DNA of 64,000 bases, taken from the NCBI GenBank assembly GCA_036397555.1, contig DASWIS010000008.1:372001-436000 (forward strand), read 5' to 3'. Below the pieces are notes generated by a model that was given only the letters and a program-made list of their open reading frames with translations, did no database searches and was not told where the DNA came from. The position numbers and the translations under genes are program-made. Shown here in pieces: positions 1 to 10,800 of the stretch. Source of the DNA: Candidatus Zixiibacteriota bacterium (GTDB lineage Bacteria > Zixibacteria > MSB-5A5 > WJJR01). Positions within the stretch are counted from its first letter, which is position 1. The number at the start of each line of letters is the position of its first letter.

Positions 1-16
1 CCCCAAGCGCAGGCGA

Positions 17-1360
17 GTGAACTCACGCATGAGACGAAAACTCAGCCGTTTCCGGAATTGGTTGTGTCTGCTCGTGATCGCGCAGATTGCGATCGCCAAT
101 GGACAGGACGTTGTCGAAGAACCGATCGCGATCGTGGCCGATCGGGTGATCCTGCGCTCCGAATGGGAAACCCAGTTGTCGTTGCACAGCATGCAGGCGA
201 ACGTCGATGCCAACGACCCGCTCGTGCGCGACACCCTGGGACAGGTCATTCTGGATCAGATGATCAACGATCAGCTCATCTTGTTGGTGGCTGAACAGGA
301 CTCCACTCTGATGGTGTCGCCCAAGGAACTCGATGAGGCGGTCGAAGAGCACATTCTGTCGCTGCGCCGGCGCTATCCAACCGACGATCAGTTCCATCGT
401 GACTTGGCTCAAGAGGGGCTGACCGAACGTGACCTGCGTGTGCGCTTTCGGCAGGATATCAATAACCAACTGCTCAAACAAAAACTGATGCAGCGCAAGC
501 TTTCCGACGTGGCGGTCTCGCACGGTGAAGTCCGCGAGTTTTACAGCCACTACAGCGACTCGCTCCCGGTCCGCCCGGCCGGAATCAAGCTGGCACACAT
601 TCTCTTGCCGGTCGACGTGTCCGAATCGGTCGTCGACGCCACGCGCGAGCGGCTCACGCGCATTCTTGGGGAGATCCGCGATGGGTTGGACTTCGGCGAG
701 GCCGCGCGCAAGTACTCCGCCGATGCCAGCGCGCCCAACGGCGGCGATCTCGGGTGGTTTGGCAAAGGGGAGATGGTCGCCGAGTTCGAACAGGCCGCGT
801 TTGCCTTGACGCCCGGACAAACGTCCGGTGTGCTTCGCACTCCGTTCGGGTGGCACCTGATCCAATGCATTGAACGCACGGCCGAACGGGTCCATGCGCG
901 GCACGTCATCCTGACCCTGGAGCCGACCGGCGCCGACTCGGCGGCTGTGAGGGCGCGCGCCGATTCCGCCGCCGCGCTCTCTCTCTCCGGCGAGGACTTC
1001 TGCCTGCTCGCACAGGAGTATTCCAAAGACGAGGAGACGCGAAAGAATTGCGGTGAGCTGGGCTGGTATCCGATCGAAGAGATGTTTGAGGAATTCAAGA
1101 CCGTACTGGCGGATGCGGGCAACGGTGCGATCGCCGGGCCGGTGATGACCAAGTATGGATGGCATGTCCTGCGCGTGCTGGATCGACGCCCCGCGCACCG
1201 TCTGAATCTGACCGACGACTGGGACGCGATCAAACAGATCGCGCGCCAGGACAAGACCAATCGCGTCCTGACCGATTGGATTGCCGAAGTTCGCGAAGAC
1301 ACCTATGTCGACATCCGACCGCTGTCGGCACGACGTACGCTGACCCCATCATCACCCTGA
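17..1360 (+). CDS. surA: SurA-like periplasmic peptidyl-prolyl cis-trans isomerase
   Basis: Periplasmic chaperone and prolyl isomerase that would assist folding of outer-membrane proteins. The 447-residue protein begins with a basic, hydrophobic signal peptide (RRKLSRFRNW then LCLLVIAQIAIA). An SurA N-terminal type helical region follows at about residues 36-175, then two parvulin (PpiC) domains at about 190-285 and 295-392. Each parvulin domain carries the family pattern of a GG-LGWF or GELGWY turn and a late FGWHLI or YGWHVL strand. The first domain looks the more complete and the second has a shortened front half. The start could be GTG at 17 or ATG at 29; both give a plausible signal peptide. 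The GTG overlaps a TGA at 18-20 that may end an upstream gene lying outside the window. Family assignment is firm; the exact client set is not known. Confidence 0.86.
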   Translation: MNSRMRRKLSRFRNWLCLLVIAQIAIANGQDVVEEPIAIVADRVILRSEWETQLSLHSMQANVDANDPLVRDTLGQVILDQMINDQLILLVAEQDSTLMVSPKELDEAVEEHILSLRRRYPTDDQFHRDLAQEGLTERDLRVRFRQDINNQLLKQKLMQRKLSDVAVSHGEVREFYSHYSDSLPVRPAGIKLAHILLPVDVSESVVDATRERLTRILGEIRDGLDFGEAARKYSADASAPNGGDLGWFGKGEMVAEFEQAAFALTPGQTSGVLRTPFGWHLIQCIERTAERVHARHVILTLEPTGADSAAVRARADSAAALSLSGEDFCLLAQEYSKDEETRKNCGELGWYPIEEMFEEFKTVLADAGNGAIAGPVMTKYGWHVLRVLDRRPAHRLNLTDDWDAIKQIARQDKTNRVLTDWIAEVREDTYVDIRPLSARRTLTPSSP

Positions 1361-1466
1361 ATTGTGCGTCGCAATGAGCGCCTTGATGAACGGCCCCGAG
1401 CATTTCTCCACAGAATGTCCGATCGGCGTGCGAATCTGCGCCCGTTTGACGCGGCCATAATCTGAC

Positions 1467-2642
1467 ATGAGCGGATTCGATACATCGCGACCGATTGAGC
1501 GGGCGATCATCGTCGGGTTTGGCCGCAACGGTTCATCGCGACATGCGATGGAGCAGTCGATGGCCGAGTTGGAGCGCCTGGTGGAATCGGCCGGCGGACG
1601 GACCGTGGGGAGCGTAAGCCAAGTGGGACGGCCGCACCCGGCGCACCTGGTCGGCACGGGCAAGCTCGCGGAAATCGGGCAATTGGCCAATTCCGCCAAT
1701 GCCGACCTCGTTGTATTCGATGAGGAGCTCTCGCCGTCGCAGGTTGTCAATGTCGAGCAGCGCCTCCGACGAAAGATCGTCGATCGCTCGATGCTGATTC
1801 TGGCGATCTTCGCGCGCCACGCCCACACGAAAGAAGCCAAGACGCAGGTCGAATTGGCACAGTACGAGTATCTTTATCCGCGCCTGGCCGGGCAGTGGAC
1901 TCACATGACCCGACATTGGGGAGGCATCGGCACACGGGGACCGGGCGAGACTCAGTTGGAGACAGATCGCCGGCTGGTCGGGCGACGCATTCTGCGTCTC
2001 AAACGGGAACTGTCCGCGATCGACCGCGAACGGGCGGTTCAACGACGTGGGCGCAACGATTTGTTTCGTGCCGTCATGGTCGGATATACCAACGCCGGGA
2101 AGTCCACACTCTTCAATCGGCTGACACGATCTCAGGTCTGGGCGGCCGACCGGCTCTTTTGCACGCTGGACCCGACCTCCCGGACATTAGCTCATGCCGA
2201 GGGCCGCCGGATCGCACTGACCGACACGATCGGTTTTATCCGTAAGTTGCCGGCTTCGATCTTTGCCGCATTCCGAGCGACGCTCGGTGAAGTCGCATCG
2301 GCCGATCTCCTTTTGGTGATCATCGATGTCGCTGATCCGGAATGGGAAGTGACCTTGGCCTCCGTCGAGGACTCTCTCGCTGAGATAAAGGCAAGCGAGA
2401 TTCCGCGACTGCTGGTACTTAACAAAATCGACCTGCTTAATGGGCAACATCTGGCCCCATTAGGGCTTACGCGAAACGACAGCCCGGCCGTGGCAGTCTC
2501 GGCGACGACGGGAATTGGATTTGAACCGTTGCTTGAGGCGATCCTGCGGGAGGCAATCAAGATCGGGCTGCCGACACGACGTCGACAGGCCCGAACAGCC
2601 AAGGCGAGTGTGCATTACGAGAGCAATTCCTCGCCGCAATAG
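1467..2642 (+). CDS. hflX: GTPase HflX
   Basis: Ribosome-associated GTPase of the HflX family, known in other bacteria to split stalled or stressed ribosomes. The N-terminal half (about residues 10-170) is the HflX-specific domain, with the family phrases VGRPHPAHLVGTGK and GGIGTRGPGETQLE. The G domain carries G1 GYTNAGKST at residues 206-214, G3 DTIGF from 253 and G4 NKID from 319. The length of 391 aa is normal for the shorter HflX forms. ATG at 1467 is the natural start because the conserved N-terminal domain begins within 10 residues of it. The gene stands alone, about 100 bp after surA and 160 bp before a response regulator. Confidence 0.95.
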   Translation: MSGFDTSRPIERAIIVGFGRNGSSRHAMEQSMAELERLVESAGGRTVGSVSQVGRPHPAHLVGTGKLAEIGQLANSANADLVVFDEELSPSQVVNVEQRLRRKIVDRSMLILAIFARHAHTKEAKTQVELAQYEYLYPRLAGQWTHMTRHWGGIGTRGPGETQLETDRRLVGRRILRLKRELSAIDRERAVQRRGRNDLFRAVMVGYTNAGKSTLFNRLTRSQVWAADRLFCTLDPTSRTLAHAEGRRIALTDTIGFIRKLPASIFAAFRATLGEVASADLLLVIIDVADPEWEVTLASVEDSLAEIKASEIPRLLVLNKIDLLNGQHLAPLGLTRNDSPAVAVSATTGIGFEPLLEAILREAIKIGLPTRRRQARTAKASVHYESNSSPQ

Positions 2643-2804
2643 CACAATGTCTCTGACTGCCCGTACCGACTTTCAATATCTGCACAATTCAGACTTTGGG
2701 ACTCATCGTTTGGCGTTCAGACGCCGACAACTCGAATACGGGGCCCGTTTTGCGCCACTGGGCCGCGGTGTGCCCGACGGGTGGACATCGGGGACTAAAT
2801 CATC

Positions 2805-3176
2805 ATGCCCACGACAGGCCGCAAGATATTAGTCGTCGAAGACAATCCGAATATGTCCAGCCTGCTGGCGGACATGCTGGAGGTGTTTGCCATACAGAGT
2901 GTGCGCGCGGTTGACGGTCGGGACGCGCTCTCAAAAGTGGACCAGCACGATTTTGCGATGGTGATCACCGACATGCGCATGCCGAAGATGACGGGGACCG
3001 AGTTGCTGGTTCGCCTCAAGGAAAAGCGCCCGGACATGCCGGTGGTTTTGATCAGCGGGTTCTCCCTGGCCGACGCCGATGATCAGGCGGCGGTGCAACT
3101 GGCGGATGGGTTTCTTTCGAAGCCGTTTCGCATGAACGACATCCGTCGCATCCTCGAACAACACTTCACTGCATAG
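2805..3176 (+). CDS. single-domain response regulator (CheY-like receiver)
   Basis: A 123-residue stand-alone receiver domain with no output domain. The acidic pair is in VVEDNPN near the N-terminus, the phospho-acceptor is Asp56 in ITDMRMPKMTG, and the conserved Lys is Lys106 in FLSKPF. The protein ends one helix later, as CheY-type proteins do. No kinase is adjacent; the nearest kinases are about 8 kb downstream at 11264-17096. It may act as a shuttle in a phosphorelay or bind a partner directly, but nothing here identifies that partner. It converges on the DedA-like gene at 3253-3882. Confidence 0.9.
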   Translation: MPTTGRKILVVEDNPNMSSLLADMLEVFAIQSVRAVDGRDALSKVDQHDFAMVITDMRMPKMTGTELLVRLKEKRPDMPVVLISGFSLADADDQAAVQLADGFLSKPFRMNDIRRILEQHFTA

Positions 3177-3225
3177 CCCTCACGATTGACGAGTTCGACG
3201 GAACTGTCGAAGCGTGCGATCGGCG

Positions 3226-3253
3226 GCGCTGCGCGCATGCCCTTTAGCAGCGC
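3226..3253. terminator. hairpin between convergent genes, possible bidirectional terminator
   Basis: Perfect 7-bp inverted arms GCGCTGC (3226-3232) and GCAGCGC (3247-3253) enclose a 14-nt loop. They lie between the stop of the response regulator and the stop of the convergent DedA-like gene. There is no long T tract, so it is only a candidate terminator. A second short palindrome (TTCGAC with GTCGAA) lies just upstream. Confidence 0.35.
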
Positions 3254-3882
3254 TACCGCAGAAACAGGAAACCGCCCAGCAGTAAGATGACAAACAGGAG
3301 CGACAGCCATCCCAGATGTCGGTCGATGAAACTCTGAATGGGAACACCGTAGGAGCGCAGCAGCAGTGCGATGAGAAAAAAACGCGCCGAGCGGCTCAAT
3401 ACCGAGGCCAGCACAAAGATTGGAAAGCTGATCCTGAATACACCGCCGGCAATGGTGAACAGCTTGTATGGTATGGGGGAGAAGCCGGCGGCAAACACCG
3501 CCCAGAAATCATAGGTCTGATACAAGCGGGCGACGCGGTCGAACCCCGACTGCGTCACGCCCGGCACATTGGCCATGAACCAGCCGCCCCACACGTCCCA
3601 AAAGAACATCCCGATACCATATCCGATCATTCCGCCGGCCACCGAGGCCACCGACAACACGGTCGCGAAGAAATAGCTTCTTTGCGGTTTCCCCAGACAG
3701 AGTGCCATCAACAGCGGATCGGGCGGCAGCGGGAAGACCGACGATTCAGCGACGCCGAGAGCAGCCAGGGCGGCAGTTCCGCCGGGACGCTGTGCCCAGG
3801 ATAGGACCCAATGGTACAGGCGGCGCAGCGGGTTTCCTCCGTGGGACGATGGAGTTTCCATTGGCTGCCGGATACCGATCAA
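3253..3882 (-). CDS. DedA/YqaA-family integral membrane protein
   Basis: Small polytopic inner-membrane protein of the DedA/SNARE-associated (YqaA-like) group, whose members are linked to lipid-carrier handling and membrane homeostasis. Seen in the sequence: 209 aa, several hydrophobic stretches, the early VAESSVFPLPPDPLLM segment, and the re-entrant GFSPIPYKLFTIAGG segment typical of the family. The start used is TTG at 3882, which has an AAGGA ribosome-binding site six bases upstream. ATG at 3861 (METPSSHGG) is the alternative. The exact substrate cannot be read from the sequence. Confidence 0.82.
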   Translation of the reverse strand: MIGIRQPMETPSSHGGNPLRRLYHWVLSWAQRPGGTAALAALGVAESSVFPLPPDPLLMALCLGKPQRSYFFATVLSVASVAGGMIGYGIGMFFWDVWGGWFMANVPGVTQSGFDRVARLYQTYDFWAVFAAGFSPIPYKLFTIAGGVFRISFPIFVLASVLSRSARFFLIALLLRSYGVPIQSFIDRHLGWLSLLFVILLLGGFLFLR

Positions 3883-4059
3883 CGGTTGTCCTTACGTATT
3901 TCGAGCGATTGTACAGTCCCTCCAATTCGGCGCTCAGAGAGTCTCCGAATGTATGGGCGCGGGGTTAGTCAGTCAAAGCGGATCGGAACAACATCTCATC
4001 CCGCTGGGGCGCCGAATTCTAACTTTGTGTGATACGACAGTTCTCCCTACCTTCGCGCC

Positions 4060-6558
4060 ATGGCCAAAATCGATCGGAAGCGTCAAAGAGCCAAAGACTC
4101 CGGCGGCTCGTTTCAGGCGCGGCCACAGCGGCCACCGTCGCGCGGGTTCGGTGCCCAGGTCGCCGCGCACCCGGTACGTTGGGCGGTCATCGGCTATGCG
4201 CTCCTGACGGTCATCGTGTTCGCCGGCCCCATTTTCACGCCGGGGGAGATGGTCTACGGTACTGACACGATGTCGGCAGGGGTGTTCTTCCGTTCTTTTC
4301 ATGCGGAGTTCTGGCGTGACCACATGCGGATGCCGATGTGGAACCCATACATCCACGCCGGGCTGCCGTTTGTCGATGCCATGCACGGCGACATCTTCTA
4401 TCCTGCGGCGATCCTGCAGATACTTCTGCCCGTACCTTATGCGCTCGGCATCAAGCTGATCTTGCATGTCTTCCTGGCCGGTGTCTTTATGTTTCTGTTT
4501 CTCCGTGTCATCGGACGCAGCGATCCGGCCGCATTTGTCGGCGGCTTGTTGTACATGTTTGCTCCGTTCATCGTCTCTCTGTTTTTTCCCGGGCACGACG
4601 GCAAGATCTATGTCACGGCGCTGACGCCGCTGGCGTTTCTCGCGCTGTACCGGGCCGTCGTGACACGTCGGTTGCCCGTGTTCCTGGGTTTCGGGCTGGT
4701 CTATGCCCTGCTGATTCTTACGGCACATGTGCAGATGGCATACTACGCTGCCTGGGGATTGGGACTTTACTTTGTTTTCCTCCTCTGGGAGCGCTATCGC
4801 TTCGCTCCCAGGCAGGTCGTCTCGCTGTTGGCGCTCTTCGTGCTCGCCGTGGGATTGTCCCTGGGCGCGACCGCTGTGCAATGGGTGACGCCGTACAAGT
4901 ACACCGCCAAATATTCGCAGCGGCTCTTGCAACAGGATGAAGAGCGCGGCTACGAGTGGTCCAGCTCGTGGTCGATGAATTCCGAAGAGGTGCTCTCGGA
5001 GATCAACCCCGAGTTCCCCGGCGCCGATCTGGCAACACGGCGCCAATCGACATACTGGGGGCAGAACCCCTTCAAGCTCAACTCTGAGGCGGTGGGTGTC
5101 ATGGCGGTCATGCTCGCCCTGGTGGCGCTCATCACGCTGCGCATTCACTCCGTGATATTTTTCGCGGTCCTCTCGCTGCTGGCGCTGCTCTACGCGGTCG
5201 GCTCGTCGACGCCTGTGTTCCATCTGTTCTACAGTCTGGTGCCGATGGTTAAGAAGTTCCGTGCGCCGTCGATGATCGTGTTCCTGTTCGGATTCTGTTG
5301 GGTGGTGATGGCGGCGTTCGCGCTGGATGCGCTGCGGCGCGACCCTTCGGTGCCAAAACCACGGGGCTCATCGATCGATCCGTTTCGGGTATTGCGGATC
5401 ATCGCCATCGCCTATTCGGCGATCGCCATCATCGCGCTGCTGATTGGCTCTTCGCTGCTGACCGGGTGGGCGTCGTTGATCGGGCGCGTATTGACGCAAC
5501 GTCAGGCCGCGTCACTGCAGGACAATGTCTCCGCTGTCAGCAGCGGCTTTATCGTCGGTTCCGTTGTGTTGTGGGCGCTGGTGGGCTTGTTTCACATGCA
5601 GCGACGCAGCGCGCTGGGTCCGTCGGCGATGTTGGCGGGGCTGGCGATCCTGGCCGTCATACCGAACTGGATGTTCAATGCCCGTTTTGTCGAAACGATC
5701 AACCCCGACCCGATCTATGGCGAGGCGCCGATTCTCGACTTGATCCGGCAACATGCACCCAGCGAACCATTTCGAGTGCTGAATCTGCGCGGAATCGGTG
5801 CGGGCGGTGAGCTGGAAGACAACTATTTGGCGCTCCACGGAATCGAGGAGTTGTCTCCGACCGCCATGCACGGCAACCACTTGCTCACCAACGATGTTTT
5901 TACCGGCCGTCACGATCCACAGCCCGCATTGATCAACAACGATGCGACACGCAACCTGCTCAACAGCGTGATGATTGTCGCTCCGGGGCGGGTCGGCTAT
6001 CAGGGCCTGGAACCTTTGGGACAGGCCGGGGGACTGTATCTGTATCGCAATACCGAGGCGATGCCGCGGGCGGCGGTCTTTTATCAGTACGAAGTCATTT
6101 CCGATACGAACGCCGCCCTGTCTCGAATTCGCAGCGATGGCTTCCCCTATCGCTCACGCCTCATCCTCGACCAGGAACTGCCCGGCATCCCGCCGGTATC
6201 CGAGAGCGACACGCTGGCGGGCGTCACGCCCGCGCGTGTTGTCGAATGGGACGTTGACCGCTTTATAGTCGTCTGCACGACGAGCCAAGCCGGAATTCTT
6301 TGGCTCTCGGAAAATCACTATCCGGCCTGGCGCGCCACGGACGAGGCAGGCCAATCGCTGCCGATCTACCGTGCGGATTACGCATTTCGTGCCGTTCCCC
6401 TGCGACCCGGCCCGCATCGCGTCACGTTCGAATTTTACTCGGAGTCATATGCCAAAGCGCGGTGGCTCTCGCTGGCTTGTTCTCTGCTTTTGGTGTGCGG
6501 CGGGATTGTTTCCCTGCGCAGCGGAAGAAAGCCGACGATGCCCGCGGCTGCCGGATAG
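4060..6558 (+). CDS. YfhO-family polytopic membrane protein, putative GT-C type glycosyltransferase
   Basis: An 832-residue integral membrane protein resembling the YfhO family, which in Firmicutes takes part in glycosylating surface polymers and has a GT-C-like fold. A basic, proline-rich cytoplasmic N-terminus (residues 1-35) precedes about a dozen hydrophobic segments up to about residue 560. The early extracytoplasmic loop contains YGTDTMSAG and MPMWNPYIHAGLPF, which resemble the acidic first-loop motifs of this class. A soluble C-terminal domain (about 575-800) and one last membrane segment follow. The start at 4060 (MAKIDRKRQRAK) fits a positive-inside terminus. No glycan cluster surrounds it, so the acceptor is unknown. 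Confidence 0.75.
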   Translation: MAKIDRKRQRAKDSGGSFQARPQRPPSRGFGAQVAAHPVRWAVIGYALLTVIVFAGPIFTPGEMVYGTDTMSAGVFFRSFHAEFWRDHMRMPMWNPYIHAGLPFVDAMHGDIFYPAAILQILLPVPYALGIKLILHVFLAGVFMFLFLRVIGRSDPAAFVGGLLYMFAPFIVSLFFPGHDGKIYVTALTPLAFLALYRAVVTRRLPVFLGFGLVYALLILTAHVQMAYYAAWGLGLYFVFLLWERYRFAPRQVVSLLALFVLAVGLSLGATAVQWVTPYKYTAKYSQRLLQQDEERGYEWSSSWSMNSEEVLSEINPEFPGADLATRRQSTYWGQNPFKLNSEAVGVMAVMLALVALITLRIHSVIFFAVLSLLALLYAVGSSTPVFHLFYSLVPMVKKFRAPSMIVFLFGFCWVVMAAFALDALRRDPSVPKPRGSSIDPFRVLRIIAIAYSAIAIIALLIGSSLLTGWASLIGRVLTQRQAASLQDNVSAVSSGFIVGSVVLWALVGLFHMQRRSALGPSAMLAGLAILAVIPNWMFNARFVETINPDPIYGEAPILDLIRQHAPSEPFRVLNLRGIGAGGELEDNYLALHGIEELSPTAMHGNHLLTNDVFTGRHDPQPALINNDATRNLLNSVMIVAPGRVGYQGLEPLGQAGGLYLYRNTEAMPRAAVFYQYEVISDTNAALSRIRSDGFPYRSRLILDQELPGIPPVSESDTLAGVTPARVVEWDVDRFIVVCTTSQAGILWLSENHYPAWRATDEAGQSLPIYRADYAFRAVPLRPGPHRVTFEFYSESYAKARWLSLACSLLLVCGGIVSLRSGRKPTMPAAAG

Positions 6559-6752
6559 GGCCCAAGGATACAATCTGGGATCATGCGCTGCGGGGACTCG
6601 AACCCATACGCCGATACAGGGAGTAGGCGTAGGTCCGATGACTCATCGCGTCTCCTGGCCAGTTCGATTCGGATCGCAAATCGGCCGGCCGGCGTCAAAT
6701 AATGGCAGTGCGGAACCAGTATGATCTTGTAAGGGTTCAAATCTACAGCCCT

Positions 6753-7823
6753 ATGACCGCCATTCGTACCCCCGCTTCAACCGCGATTCGGACCATGCTC
6801 CTCTTGGGGGCTCTGCTCGCGGTCATCGGCTGCGGCTCCGACCACGCGGCCGTGCCCGGTACAGGAGGCGATTCCCACGCGCTCACCGTCGAAGCCGTCA
6901 TCGTGGCGCCGCAGCTCCTCTACGATCGTATCACCACGACCGGCACACTGATCGCCAATGAAGAGGTCCAACTGCGCCCCGAAGTCTCCGGGAGAATCAC
7001 CGGAGTCCACTTCGATGAGGGTCGCCGTGTCCGCAAAGGCGACCTGCTCCTGCAAATCAACGACAGCGAACTGAAGGCGCAGTCGTCCCGAAAAGAATAC
7101 GAGACCCGTCTGGCGGCCAACGATGAAAGCCGCAAGCGGTCGCTTTTGGACATTAACGCCATCAGTCGCGAAGAATACGACAAGAGTCTCAACACGTTGC
7201 GGATGCTGCAGGCGGAAATGGACGTCATCCGCTCGCAGCTGGCGCAGCGTGAGATTCGTGCGCCCTTCGATGGGGTCATCGGGCTGCGGTATGTCAGTGA
7301 GGGAGGGTTCGTCAATTCGAACATGTTGGCGGCCACGATGCAAGATTTGGACCCGATGAAAGTCGAGTTCACGGTGCCGGAGAAATACGCCCGACGGCTG
7401 AATGACGGGACGAACGTCATGGTGAGAGTCGGAGACTCCGAAGAAGAATATCGCGGCGTCATCTACGCGGTCGAGTCGAAAATTGACCCAGCCACGCGGA
7501 CGATCAAGTCGCGCGCGACCATCCCCAACCCGGAATCGCGCCTGATCCCGGGTTCATTCGCCAAGATCGAGATCACACTGGCCGAGTTGTACGACGCGCT
7601 GGTCATTCCCGCCGAGGCAATCATCCCCGAGTTGTCCGGGCAGAAGGTGTTTGTCTGTACGGGCGGACAATCGAAGCCTGTTTCGGTGACAACCGGGATC
7701 CGCACCGAACGCGGCGTTCAGATTACCGAGGGCCTGGCCCCCGGCGATACCTTGATCACGACCGGCCTGTTGCAGCTCAGCGACGGTCGCGCCGTTCAGA
7801 TTGCTTCATTCGCGGGACAATAA
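6753..7823 (+). CDS. RND efflux periplasmic adaptor (membrane fusion protein), lipoprotein
   Basis: Periplasmic adaptor that would bridge the inner-membrane RND pump encoded next to an outer-membrane channel. The start chosen is ATG at 6753, which gives MTAIRTPAST and then a lipoprotein signal peptide ending in the lipobox LAVIGC. ATG at 6795 would also retain the lipobox. Further along are a biotinyl-lipoyl hairpin half (VQLRPEVSGRITGVHFDEG), a short coiled-coil hairpin, the second lipoyl half (REIRAPFDGVIGLRYVSEG), a beta-barrel domain and a membrane-proximal domain ending at ITTGLLQLSDGRAV. The length of 356 aa is normal. It lies 6 bp before the pump gene, so the two form an operon. No outer-membrane TolC-like gene is in the window. 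Confidence 0.92.
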   Translation: MTAIRTPASTAIRTMLLLGALLAVIGCGSDHAAVPGTGGDSHALTVEAVIVAPQLLYDRITTTGTLIANEEVQLRPEVSGRITGVHFDEGRRVRKGDLLLQINDSELKAQSSRKEYETRLAANDESRKRSLLDINAISREEYDKSLNTLRMLQAEMDVIRSQLAQREIRAPFDGVIGLRYVSEGGFVNSNMLAATMQDLDPMKVEFTVPEKYARRLNDGTNVMVRVGDSEEEYRGVIYAVESKIDPATRTIKSRATIPNPESRLIPGSFAKIEITLAELYDALVIPAEAIIPELSGQKVFVCTGGQSKPVSVTTGIRTERGVQITEGLAPGDTLITTGLLQLSDGRAVQIASFAGQ

Positions 7824-7829
7824 CGCTCC

Positions 7830-10800
7830 ATGAACCTCTCCTCGATCTGCATCCGACGGCCGGTCCTCTCGATCGTGCTGTCCATCGTCATCGTGTTGTT
7901 CGGTGCCATCAGCTTCGGTTTTCTGGGCGTCCGGGAGTATCCGAGCGTCGATCCGCCCGTCGTAACGGTTTCGACCAATTACATCGGCGCCAACGCCGAT
8001 GTGATCGAATCGCAAATCACAGAGCCGCTGGAAGAATCCATCAACGGCATCGCCGGGATTCGGTCCCTGACTTCGACGAGTACCGACGGGCGCAGCACCA
8101 TCACGGTCGAATTCGATCTGGGAATCGCGATGGACAATGCGGCCAACGATGTTCGCGACCGCGTGTCGCGCGCCGCCCGCAATCTGCCGCCCGACATGGA
8201 TCCGCCCATCATTACGAAATCCAGCGCCGATGCACGGCCGATTCTCTCGATGACGATTCAGAGCGACAAACGGACGCTCCTGGAGCTCTCCGCGATCGCC
8301 AACGATATCTTCAAGGAACGCCTGCAAACGATCCCCGGTGTCAGCGAGATTCGCATCTGGGGTGAGAAGAAATACGCGATGAAGCTGAACGTCGACCCGC
8401 CACGACTGGCGGCGTATGGGCTGACGCCCCTGGATGTACGCAATGCGCTGGCGCGCGAAAACGTCGAGTTGCCGTCCGGACGAGTCGAAGGATACAGCAC
8501 CGAGCTCTCGATCCGCACGTTTGGGCGGCTGTCGACGCCCGATCAGTTCAACGATCTGATCATCCGCGAGCAAGACGGCTCGGTCGTGCGCTTCCGCGAC
8601 ATCGGACGTGCGGTCCTGGCCCCGGAAAACGAGCGCACGCTCCTGCGCGGCAATGGCGGCGTGCCGATGGTCGCGGTCGCGATCACGCCGCAACCCGGCT
8701 CCAATCACATCGCCATCGCCGACGAGTTTTACCGACGGATCCGTCAAATCCAGCGCGATCTGCCCGAAGACTTGCGCTTTGAAATCGCCCTCGATACGAC
8801 GGTCAATATCCGCCGGGCGATCATCGAGGTCGTTGAAACGATCCTGATGGCGTTCGTGCTGGTCTTGATCGTCATCTTCGTGTTCTTGCGGCACTGGCGG
8901 ACCACGGTCATCCCCATGCTGGCCATCCCGATCTCACTGATCGGCGCATTCTTCATCATGTACGTCGCCGATTTCTCGATCAACATCCTCACGCTGTTGG
9001 GAATTGTGCTGGCCACAGGCATCGTCGTCGACGATGCCATCGTCGTCCTGGAAAACATCTACGGGAAGATCGAACGCGGGATGGATCCGATCGAAGCGGG
9101 GCACAAAGGGTCCAGGGAGATCTACTTCGCGATTATCTCGACGACGATCACATTGGCGGCTGTTTTCCTCCCGATCATCTTCCTGCAAGGTCTGACCGGA
9201 CGTTTGTTCCGCGAATTCGGAATCGTCGTGGCGGGGGCCGTGTTGATCTCCGCGTTCGTGTCGCTGACGCTCACGTCGATGATGAGCGCCCGCACGTTGC
9301 ACAAGACGGAACACGAATCGCGATTCTTCACCTGGAGCGAGCGTCAGTTCGTCCGACTGTCGGAAGGATACCGTCGCTCGCTTGCGGAATTCGTGGGTCG
9401 ACGGTGGCTGGCGCCCTCCATCATGGCCGCATCCGTGACGATCATCATTGGGCTGGGCGCTGTCATCCCCTCTGAACTGGCGCCGATGGAGGACAAGAGC
9501 CGCTTGTCGATCAACTCGACCGCTCCCGAAGGAACCTCGTATGAGGCCATGGCAGAGTACATGGAGCGGATCATTGCCATTGTGGATACGCTGCCGGAAC
9601 GCAGCGTCATCATATCGGTCACGGCCCCCGGATTCGGCTCAAACCCCGCCGTCAACAATGGATTCGTGCGCCTCAATCTGGTTCCGCCCGACCAGCGCGA
9701 TCGGTCGCAGCAGGACATCGCGGCCGCGATTTCATCGGCGATCAAGACCGAGACGTTTGCGCGCACGTATGTCACGCAGGAGCAAACCATCGGCTCCGGA
9801 CGCAGCCGCGACTTGCCGGTCCAGTTTGTCATCCAGGCGCCGGATTTCGAACGGCTGCGCGAGACCATACCGCCGTTTATGGAACGCGTCGAATCCGATC
9901 CCGCATTCGATATTTTCGATCTGGACTTGAAGTTCTCCAAGCCGGAGCTGACTATCGACATCGATCGCGATCGCGCCCGCGCACTGGGAATCACCGTCCG
10001 CGACATTGCCGAAACACTGCAGTTGTTCTTCAGTGGGCAGCGGTACGGGTTCTTCATCTTCAACGGCAAACAGTACCCGGTCATTGCCCAGGCCGACAGG
10101 CCCAACCGTGACGAACCGTTGGATGTCAGCGCAATCTATCTGCGCAACAACCGGGACGAATTGATCCAGCTCGACAATGTCGTCACACTGTCGTACCGCA
10201 GCACGCCGCCGCAATTGTACCGATACAACCGGTATGTCGCGGCCACCGTCGCGGCCTCCCCGGCCGAAGGGGTCACGCTCGGCGCCGCCATCGGCGCGAT
10301 GGAGAAGATCGCCGCCGACGTTCTGGATGAGTCGTTCTCGACCAGTCTTGCCGGCGCATCCAAGGAGTTCGGCGAGAGTTCCAACACGTTGATGTTCGCG
10401 TTTCTGCTGGCGCTGACGCTGGTCTACCTGATTCTCTCGGCCCAGTTCGAGAGCTTCAAGGAGCCGCTCATCATCATGTTCACGGTACCGTTGGCGCTGG
10501 CCGGCGCCGTCATGTCGCTGTGGCTGTTCGGTCAGACGTTCAACATCTTCAGCCAGATTGGGATCATAGCGCTCGTCGGTATCGTGACAAAGAACGGTAT
10601 TCTCATCGTCGAGTTCGCCAATCAGCGACGTGACGACGGCCTGTCGGTCACCGATGCAGTCATCGATGCCGCCGCACAGCGGTTCCGTCCCATTCTGATG
10701 ACCAGTCTGGCCACGGTGTTCGGTGTTGTGCCGATCGCGCTGGCGCTGGGCGCTGCGGCGCAGAGCCGCCGTTCAATGGGCATCGTGATTATCGGCGGGC

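Noticed and set aside
3973-5223. 416-codon minus-strand frame opposite the YfhO-like gene
   Set aside because: Low-complexity Gln/Arg/Asp/His composition typical of the antisense of a membrane protein gene.
6571-6690. Possible minus-strand tRNA around the GGTTCGAGTCC motif
   Set aside because: Only three T-stem pairs form, the would-be acceptor has no matching strand at the right distance, and no 7-base anticodon loop can be drawn.
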